NCBI GenBank assembly: GCA_902782815.1
Contig: CACZOS010000133.1
Span: forward strand, 1-19,154
Reading direction: 5' to 3'
Length of the DNA stretch: 19,154 bases
DNA from: an uncultured Lachnospiraceae bacterium
Lineage (GTDB): Bacteria > Bacillota > Clostridia > Lachnospirales > Lachnospiraceae
Of this stretch, positions 14,113-19,154 are shown piece by piece. The notes under the pieces are model-generated. The model ran no database searches. It saw only the letters and a list, made by a program, of their open reading frames with translations, and was not told the origin of the DNA. The position numbers were made by a program, and so were the translations under genes. Position 1 is the stretch's first letter; every line of letters starts with the position of its first letter.

Positions 14113-14907
14113 ATGTTACCGAAAGAAGAAGCAATGAAGGGCGTGAAACTGTTTGTCCTGGATATGGATGGAACAGTATATCTTAGCAATGATCTGATTG
14201 AAGGATCCCTTGAATTTATCCATGAAGTGGAAGCAGATCCGGACAGAGACTTTATCTTTTTCACCAACAACGCATCAAGGGTGCCTTCAGTATATGTGGA
14301 AAAGCTGGCCGGGATGGGAATCTATGTGGATGAGAGTAAGGTGGTGACAGCAGGAGATGTGTGCGCCGAATTTCTGAAAGTGAATTATCCGGGTGCCAGG
14401 ATCTACCTGAACGGAACACCGGTTCTTGAGGAGAACTGGAAGGCAAAGGGTCTGAATCTTGTGGAGGAAGATCCCGACGTATGTGTGCAGAGCTTTGACA
14501 CCACGCTCACCTACCATAAGCTGGACAGGATCTGCCATTATATCCGCAACGGCGTTCCCTTTATCGCCACCCATATGGATACCAACTGTCCGACAGACTA
14601 CGGATTTATGCCTGACTGCGGCGCCATGTGCAGTCTTATCACAGACTCCACCGGTGTGAAACCCAGATTCCTGGGGAAACCGTGGAAAGAGACTGTTGAT
14701 ATGATCACCGAGATCACCGGATATAAACCGGAAGAGATGGCATTTGTGGGCGACCGCCTCTACACAGATGTCAGAACCGGTGTGGATAACGGCTGTAAGG
14801 GATTCCTGGTCCTTACCGGGGAGGCAGATATGCAGACCGTGGCAGAATCCGATGTGGTACCCACCTGTATCTATGATTCTCTTAATGAGATGAGAAAATA
14901 TTTATAA
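14113..14907 (+). CDS. HAD-IIA family phosphatase (NagD/AraL-like)
   Basis: A 264-residue HAD hydrolase with a C2 cap. Motif I is LDMDGTVY (nucleophile Asp17, acid/base Asp19), motif II is TNNAS (Thr51), motif III Lys is in GKPWK (Lys189), and motif IV is VGDRLYTD (Asp214, Asp219). The placement of the cap between motifs II and III is that of NagD, PGP/pNPPase and B. subtilis AraL, which dephosphorylate sugar phosphates with loose specificity. AGGAGA (14102-14107) favours the ATG at 14113 over the internal Met8. It stands 60 nt after the AraM-like gene and 21 nt before the isomerase. It may remove phosphate from overflow intermediates or from a glycerol-1-phosphate product. The exact substrate is unknown. 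Confidence 0.88.
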   Translation: MLPKEEAMKGVKLFVLDMDGTVYLSNDLIEGSLEFIHEVEADPDRDFIFFTNNASRVPSVYVEKLAGMGIYVDESKVVTAGDVCAEFLKVNYPGARIYLNGTPVLEENWKAKGLNLVEEDPDVCVQSFDTTLTYHKLDRICHYIRNGVPFIATHMDTNCPTDYGFMPDCGAMCSLITDSTGVKPRFLGKPWKETVDMITEITGYKPEEMAFVGDRLYTDVRTGVDNGCKGFLVLTGEADMQTVAESDVVPTCIYDSLNEMRKYL

Positions 14908-14928
14908 TTGATTGAAAGGAGATATGCT

Positions 14929-15363
14929 ATGAAGATCGTATTCGGATGTGACCCCAACGCAACAGATTTTAAATTACACCTGATGGATTTCGTGAAAGGA
15001 CTTGGCCATGAAGTGGCCGACTTCGGCAGCGATGATCCCATCTATGCCAATGTTGCCATCAAATGTGCCCAGGCAGTTGCCAGTGGTGAGTATGACCGGG
15101 CTATCGTGGTCTGCGGAACCGGAATCGGTGTCTCCATTGCGGCCAACAAGGTTAAGGGCGCTTACGCAGCATGTATCCATGATGTATACCAGGCACAGAG
15201 AGCAGCTCTTTCCAACAATGCCAACGTTATTACCATGGGCGCCCAGGTGATCGGAGAGAAGCTTGCAGAGTGCATGGTAGAAGAATACCTGTCCTGCACC
15301 TACGATCCCAACAGCAGATCCAAAGACAAGGTTCAGCGGATCGTGGATTTCGAGAACGAATAA
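14929..15363 (+). CDS. RpiB/LacA/LacB-family sugar-phosphate isomerase, variant active site
   Basis: A 144-residue aldose-ketose isomerase of the RpiB fold. It keeps the phosphate-binding and catalytic loop [15 protein letters not shown], with Cys62 corresponding to catalytic Cys66 of E. coli RpiB. Two usually conserved histidines are changed. The N-terminal Asp-His of E. coli (His10) is Asp8-Pro9 here, and the RxHN motif holding E. coli His99, assigned to ring opening, reads LSNN, placing Ser95 at that site. The substrate may therefore not be ribose-5-phosphate; tetrulose, pentulose or hexulose phosphates are possible. The ATG at 14929 has AAGGAG (14916-14921) at 7 nt. An in-frame TTG directly after the HAD stop has no such site. 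It is third in the operon, before transaldolase. Confidence 0.85.
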   Translation: MKIVFGCDPNATDFKLHLMDFVKGLGHEVADFGSDDPIYANVAIKCAQAVASGEYDRAIVVCGTGIGVSIAANKVKGAYAACIHDVYQAQRAALSNNANVITMGAQVIGEKLAECMVEEYLSCTYDPNSRSKDKVQRIVDFENE

Positions 15364-15437
15364 GACGCAAACGCAGCTGTTTGCCGCAGCACCTGCACCT
15401 TGATACGGCAAGGGCAGATAAATTAGGAGGTACAGTT

Positions 15438-16091
15438 ATGAAGTTTTTTATCGATACAGCCAATGTGGATGACATCAGAAAAGCAAATGACATGGGCGTG
15501 ATCTGCGGCGTGACAACCAATCCTTCCCTCATCGCCAAAGAAGGCAGGGATTTCAATGAAGTGATCCAGGAGATCGCCTCCATCGTGGACGGACCCATCA
15601 GCGGGGAAGTCAAAGCCACCACAACCGATGCCGAAGGCATGATCGCTGAGGGCAGAGAGATCGCCGCCATCCATCCCAATATGGTCGTTAAGATTCCCAT
15701 GACAGTGGAAGGCCTGAAAGCTACCAAAGTACTCTCAGCTGAAGGAATCAAGACAAATGTTACCCTGATCTTTAATGCCAACCAGGCTCTCCTGGCAGCC
15801 AGAGCAGGGGCAACCTTTGTATCTCCTTTCCTGGGACGTCTGGATGATATCAACGTGCGCGGCGTGGATCTGATCCGCGAGATCGCGGATATCTTCGATA
15901 TCGCCGGCATCGAGACAGAGATCATCGCCGCAAGTGTCCGCAATCCGATCCATGTGACCGACTGCGCACTTGCAGGAGCGGATATCGCTACTGTTCCCTA
16001 TAAGGTGATCGAACAGATGACCAAACATCCTCTGACTGATGCAGGTATTGAGAAATTCAAGGCAGACTATATCGCCGTATTCGGTGAGTAG
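15438..16091 (+). CDS. tal: Transaldolase (small TalC/FSA-type)
   Basis: A 217-residue single-domain TIM-barrel enzyme of the short transaldolase / fructose-6-phosphate aldolase group. It moves a dihydroxyacetone unit between fructose-6-phosphate and erythrose-4-phosphate through a Schiff base on Lys85 (VVKIPMT). [28 protein letters not shown] and PFLGRLDD are family blocks. Two positions separate the subfamilies. Glu57 (SGEVKA) stands where E. coli FsaA has Gln59, and Phe112 (TLIFNA) where FsaA has Tyr131. Both point to true transaldolase rather than fructose-6-phosphate aldolase. AGGAGG (15425-15430) lies 7 nt before the ATG. The 74-nt gap upstream holds only a weak TTGCCG/CGGCAA stem. Erythrose-4-phosphate links it to the transketolase encoded next. 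Confidence 0.93.
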   Translation: MKFFIDTANVDDIRKANDMGVICGVTTNPSLIAKEGRDFNEVIQEIASIVDGPISGEVKATTTDAEGMIAEGREIAAIHPNMVVKIPMTVEGLKATKVLSAEGIKTNVTLIFNANQALLAARAGATFVSPFLGRLDDINVRGVDLIREIADIFDIAGIETEIIAASVRNPIHVTDCALAGADIATVPYKVIEQMTKHPLTDAGIEKFKADYIAVFGE

Positions 16092-16142
16092 ACGCAGTTC
16101 CGCAGGATAAGCTATGGATAGAACATATTTTCAGGAGGAATC

Positions 16143-16979
16143 ATGAATAAATTAGAACTTCAGAAGATGGCAAATGAGATAAGAAAGGGGATCATTGACG
16201 GGGTTCATGCCGCCAAGGCAGGACATCCGGGAGGATCTCTGTCCGCTACGGAAGTCTTTACTTATCTCTATTTTGAAGAAATGAATATCGATCCTCAGGA
16301 TCCTAAAAATCCTGACAGAGACCGTTTCGTCTTATCGAAAGGGCACACAGCTCCGGGATTGTATTCCACACTGGCCCACAGAGGATATTTTCCGGTGGAA
16401 GATCTTCTGACACTCCGCCATATAGGGTCCCATCTTCAGGGCCATCCCTGTATCCAGCATACTCCCGGCATCGATATGTCCAGCGGTTCCCTGGGACAGG
16501 GAATCTCCGCCGCAGTGGGAATGGCACTGGGTGCAAAGCATCAGAAGAAAGATTTCAGAGTCTATACCCTTCTGGGTGACGGAGAGATCCAGGAAGGTCA
16601 GGTCTGGGAAGCAGCCATGTTTGCTGCTGCAAAGAATCTGGATAATCTTGTGGTGATTGTGGATAACAACGGCCTGCAGATTGACGGCAATATCGCGGAG
16701 GTCAATTCCCCCTATCCCATCGATAAGAAATTTGAAGCATTTAATTTCCACGTGATCAACGTGGAAGACGGCAATGATTTCGATCAGCTTGATGCAGCCT
16801 TCAAGGAAGCACGTACGGCAGACAGACCGGTTGCCATCATCATGAAGACCGTGAAAGGCAAGAACATTTCCTTCATGGAGAATCAGGCCGGATGGCATGG
16901 CAAGGCTCCCAATGATGAAGAGTACGCGATTGCGATGGAAGATCTGAAAAAAGTGGAGGAAGCATTATGTCAGAAATAA
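16143..16979 (+). CDS. Transketolase, N-terminal subunit
   Basis: A 278-residue protein covering the thiamine diphosphate pyrophosphate-binding half of transketolase. It shows AGHPGGSLSATEV (His28), SKGHTAPGLYSTLAHRGYF, DMSSGSLGQGIS and the metal/ThDP motif GDGEIQEGQ (from 145) ending in DNN (174-176). Alone it lacks the pyrimidine-binding and C-terminal domains, which are supplied by the next gene. Split transketolases of this kind are common in Clostridia and archaea, so this is not a broken gene. AGGAGG (16133-16138) lies 4 nt before the ATG. Its 3' end overlaps the start of the second subunit by 13 nt, which implies translational coupling and balanced amounts. Confidence 0.94.
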   Translation: MNKLELQKMANEIRKGIIDGVHAAKAGHPGGSLSATEVFTYLYFEEMNIDPQDPKNPDRDRFVLSKGHTAPGLYSTLAHRGYFPVEDLLTLRHIGSHLQGHPCIQHTPGIDMSSGSLGQGISAAVGMALGAKHQKKDFRVYTLLGDGEIQEGQVWEAAMFAAAKNLDNLVVIVDNNGLQIDGNIAEVNSPYPIDKKFEAFNFHVINVEDGNDFDQLDAAFKEARTADRPVAIIMKTVKGKNISFMENQAGWHGKAPNDEEYAIAMEDLKKVEEALCQK

Positions 16980-17908
16980 AGAAGATTGCGACGAGAGAGA
17001 GTTACGGAAATGCCCTGGCCGAACTGGGTAAGGAACACGAGAATCTGGTTGTGCTGGATGCCGACCTGGCAGGCGCAACGAAAACCGGAACCTTCAAGAA
17101 AGCATTTCCTGACCGGTTTTACGACTGCGGTATCGCGGAAGCAAACCTGATGGGCATCGCCGCCGGTCTCTCCACCACCGGACTGGTACCTTTTGCCAGC
17201 ACATTTGCCATGTTTGCCGCAGGCCGTGCTTTTGAGCAGGTCCGCAACTCCATCGGTTATCCGCATCTCAATGTGAAGATCGGTGCCACTCACGCCGGAA
17301 TCTCTGTGGGTGAGGACGGAGCTACCCATCAGTGTAATGAGGATATTGCCCTGATGCGTACGATTCCCGGAATGACCATCATCAATCCTTCGGATGATGT
17401 GGAAGCGAAAGCAGCGGTAAAGGCTGCCTATGAGATGGATGGCCCTGTATACCTGAGATTCGGGCGTCTGGCTGTACCGGTGATCAACGATGGTGAAGAC
17501 TATAAGTTTGAGATCGGCAAGGGTGTCACCTTAAAGGATGGCAGCGATGTGGCCATCATTGCCACAGGTCTCTGCGTGAACTCTGCCCTGGAGGCAGCGA
17601 AACTGTTGGAGGCGGAGGGCATCAATGCCAGAGTGATCAATATTCATACCATCAAACCGATCGATGAGGAGCTGATCATCAAAGCAGCGAAAGAAACCGG
17701 CAAAGTGGTGACCGTTGAGGAACATTCCGTCATCGGAGGTCTTGGCGGAGCAGTCTGCGAAGTCCTTTCCGAAAACGCACCGGTTCCGGTGAAACGGATC
17801 GGTATGAACGATGTCTTCGGGGAATCCGGTCCGGCTGTGAAACTCCTGGAGAAATACGGTCTTGACGGTAAAGGTGTATACGAATCCGTAAAAGCATTTT
17901 TGAACTGA
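16967..17908 (+). CDS. Transketolase, C-terminal subunit
   Basis: A 313-residue protein with the pyrimidine-binding and C-terminal domains of transketolase. It contains VVLDADLAGATKTG, the catalytic Glu58 in DCGIAEANLMGIAAG that activates the ThDP pyrimidine, and THAGISVGEDGATHQ with its substrate-contacting His. PVYLRFGR follows, then a swivelling C-terminal domain with VTVEEHSVIGGLGGAV. With the upstream subunit it transfers two-carbon ketol units between pentose, tetrose, triose and hexose phosphates. GGAGG (16954-16958), inside the upstream coding sequence, serves its ATG. The pair could also belong to a specialised transketolase-like enzyme, but the linked transaldolase supports ordinary non-oxidative pentose phosphate chemistry. 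Confidence 0.94.
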   Translation: MSEIKKIATRESYGNALAELGKEHENLVVLDADLAGATKTGTFKKAFPDRFYDCGIAEANLMGIAAGLSTTGLVPFASTFAMFAAGRAFEQVRNSIGYPHLNVKIGATHAGISVGEDGATHQCNEDIALMRTIPGMTIINPSDDVEAKAAVKAAYEMDGPVYLRFGRLAVPVINDGEDYKFEIGKGVTLKDGSDVAIIATGLCVNSALEAAKLLEAEGINARVINIHTIKPIDEELIIKAAKETGKVVTVEEHSVIGGLGGAVCEVLSENAPVPVKRIGMNDVFGESGPAVKLLEKYGLDGKGVYESVKAFLN

Positions 17909-17949
17909 ATCAGTCTGACGGACTGCGTCGGCAGCCCCCGGATTGGAAA

Positions 17950-17974
17950 TGATATACTACACATTTATATGTAG
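17950..17974 (+). promoter_or_regulatory. Possible internal promoter and inverted repeat before the FGGY kinase
   Basis: TGATATACT (17950-17958) is a good extended -10 without a clear -35. It is followed at once by the imperfect inverted repeat CTACACATTTATATGTAG (17957-17974), which overlaps the expected start of transcription. The gene may thus have separate control as well as readthrough from the operon. The 80-nt gap also holds a small CAGTC/GACTG hairpin (17911-17925) with no T-tract. Confidence 0.35.
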
Positions 17975-17988
17975 AAAGGAGTAACAAG

Positions 17989-19154
17989 ATGAAATACTTA
18001 ATGGGTATTGACTGTGGAACCGGCAGTGTGCGTGTTGCGATTTTTGACCTCAGAGGACAGAACAGGGCCTATGATATTGCTGAGTATCCCACAACTTATC
18101 CTCAGAACGGATGGGCAGAGCAGGATGACAAAGACTGGTATGAGGCATTAAAGAAAGCCATTCCCGGTGCCATCAAGAAATCCGGCGTGAATCCTGAGGA
18201 TATCGTTGCCGTTACCTGTGACGCCACCACAAGCACCATCGTTTTCCTGGATGAGAACAATCAGTCCGTCCGCAAACCCATGTTATGGCCTGACGTTCGT
18301 GCTGCAGCAGAAGCAGCAGAGATTGACAAGATCCGTGACGCTTATCCGGCTACCAGATTTTACAAACCCAGCTTCCGTGCAGATACCATGATCCCGAAAT
18401 TAATGTGGACCAAGAAGAACCAGCCGGAAGTATGGGATAAGGCAAAGACCATCTTTGACTTTGAAGACTGGCTGAACCTTCAGCTTACCGGAAAACTCAC
18501 CGTTTGTAAGTCCATCGCTGCTTTCCGCTGGAACTACGATGACAGAAACGGCGGATATCCGAAGGACCTCCTTGAAGCAGTAGGAATCGGTGACTTCCTT
18601 GACAAGGTTCCGGCAGATATTCTTCCCGTAGGCGCCGTGATCGGACCGGTCAGCCCCGAGGCAGCGAAGGTGTTCGGTCTTTCTGAAAAAACCATCGTTG
18701 TGGAAGGTACCGCAGACTGTAATGCATGTATGTTCGGTGTTGGCGGAGTTAAGCCCAACGGCATGACTCTTATCGGCGGAACTTCCAGCTGTCTGCTTGG
18801 TCTGTCTGAGACAGATTTCCATGAGGACGGCGTTAACGGAACATACCCCAACTGTATGTATGAAGGAACCAGCCTTCTTGAGGGTGGACAGACATCCTCC
18901 GGCGCGATCCTGACCTGGTTCAGAAATAACCTTCTTCCGGGCTCCTGGCTGCAGGAAGCCACAGAGCGTGAGATAAACATCTATGACCTGATCACTGAGA
19001 AAGCTTCCCAGATCCCGATCGGCTGTGAAGGTGTTGTTATGAATTCCGATTTCCAGGGCAACCGTGCTCCTTATGCGGATTCCAAGGCCCGTGGTATCTT
19101 CTGGGGATTATCCATCGGTACTACCACAGCCCACATCGCCAGAGCCGTATATGA
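17989..19154 (+). CDS. FGGY-family carbohydrate kinase, 3' partial
   Basis: The frame is open from the ATG at 17989 (AAAGGAG 7 nt upstream) to the window end: 388 complete codons of an expected ~500. The first actin-like domain begins MGIDCGTGSVRVAIFDL, the ATP/phosphate loop, then NGWAEQDDKDWYEAL and CDATTSTIVFLD. The catalytic Asp is likely in EGTADCNACMFGVGG, and GNRAPYADSKARGIFWGLS begins the second FGGY signature region. FGGY kinases phosphorylate ketoses or polyols such as ribulose, xylulose, ribitol, erythritol or glycerol. The sequence looks nearer to pentulose kinases than glycerol kinase, but the substrate cannot be fixed. Its place after transketolase suggests that it feeds that pathway. 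Further catabolic genes may follow outside the window. Confidence 0.9.
   Translation, partial: MKYLMGIDCGTGSVRVAIFDLRGQNRAYDIAEYPTTYPQNGWAEQDDKDWYEALKKAIPGAIKKSGVNPEDIVAVTCDATTSTIVFLDENNQSVRKPMLWPDVRAAAEAAEIDKIRDAYPATRFYKPSFRADTMIPKLMWTKKNQPEVWDKAKTIFDFEDWLNLQLTGKLTVCKSIAAFRWNYDDRNGGYPKDLLEAVGIGDFLDKVPADILPVGAVIGPVSPEAAKVFGLSEKTIVVEGTADCNACMFGVGGVKPNGMTLIGGTSSCLLGLSETDFHEDGVNGTYPNCMYEGTSLLEGGQTSSGAILTWFRNNLLPGSWLQEATEREINIYDLITEKASQIPIGCEGVVMNSDFQGNRAPYADSKARGIFWGLSIGTTTAHIARAVY

Noticed and set aside
15438..16091. Fructose-6-phosphate aldolase instead of transaldolase
   Set aside because: Glu57 and Phe112 occupy the positions where FsaA has Gln59 and Tyr131.
14929..17908. Sulfo-transketolase (sulfoquinovose) cluster, which also pairs a split transketolase with an RpiB-like isomerase
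   Set aside because: No sulfosugar isomerase, sulfonate exporter or sulfolactaldehyde enzyme is visible, and transaldolase plus FGGY kinase point to ordinary sugar phosphates. A tree of the isomerase would settle it.
16143..17908. Frameshifted transketolase
   Set aside because: Both halves have good ribosome binding sites, complete domains and a 13-nt overlap typical of natural split transketolase genes.

Overview
The window looks like a chromosomal segment of a Gram-positive anaerobe of the Clostridia, most likely Lachnospiraceae. The reasons are moderate G+C with AT-rich intergenic regions, strong AGGAGG ribosome binding sites, TTGACA/TATAAT-type promoters with many extended -10 (TGnTATAAT) forms, U-tailed hairpin terminators, a DUF6273 domain, and an AraM/HAD/split-transketolase sugar cluster. 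The genus cannot be read from the sequence. No tRNA, rRNA, CRISPR array, insertion sequence or phage gene was seen.

Layout. (1) 2-1664: the 3' part of a thioredoxin-reductase-like flavoprotein with an AhpF-type redox module at its C-terminus, closed by a terminator. (2) 1678-5930: a two-gene unit with its own extended -10 promoter, made of a CtpE-like P-type cation ATPase and a soluble Ser/Thr protein kinase fused to DUF6273. It ends at a 15-bp bidirectional terminator shared with the convergent pgi gene. (3) 5993-7576, minus strand: glucose-6-phosphate isomerase, with a 20-nt perfect palindrome in its leader. (4) 7577-8387: 811 nt without a convincing protein gene. It holds a near-consensus promoter (7850-7878), about 420 nt of structured-looking sequence and a strong terminator (8255-8303). 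This is a candidate non-coding RNA or an attenuated leader. (5) 8388-9364: a GtrB/DPM1-like membrane glycosyltransferase. (6) 9538-10479: an isolated CitG-type triphosphoribosyl-dephospho-CoA synthase. (7) 10506-12630: an operon of a DegV/FakB fatty-acid-binding protein and a lipoprotein N-acetylmuramoyl-L-alanine amidase. (8) 12761-19154 and beyond: a sugar-phosphate operon behind a perfect-consensus promoter. Its genes are an AraM/EgsA-type glycerol-1-phosphate dehydrogenase, a HAD-IIA (NagD/AraL-like) phosphatase, an RpiB/LacA/LacB-family isomerase, a small transaldolase, a transketolase split into two overlapping genes, and an FGGY sugar kinase cut by the window end.

How the genes work together. 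The last operon can phosphorylate a ketose or polyol (FGGY kinase), oxidise a polyol phosphate (AraM-family dehydrogenase), isomerise the product (RpiB family) and feed it into the non-oxidative pentose phosphate reactions (transaldolase, transketolase). Pgi in region 3 would link the resulting fructose-6-phosphate to glucose-6-phosphate. The AraM + HAD pair recalls araL/araM of the Bacillus subtilis arabinose operon. The RpiB-family member lacks two histidines of the E. coli enzyme, so its substrate may not be ribose-5-phosphate.

The least explained parts are the 7850-8303 RNA region, the kinase-DUF6273 protein coupled to the P-type ATPase, and the true substrate of the sugar operon.
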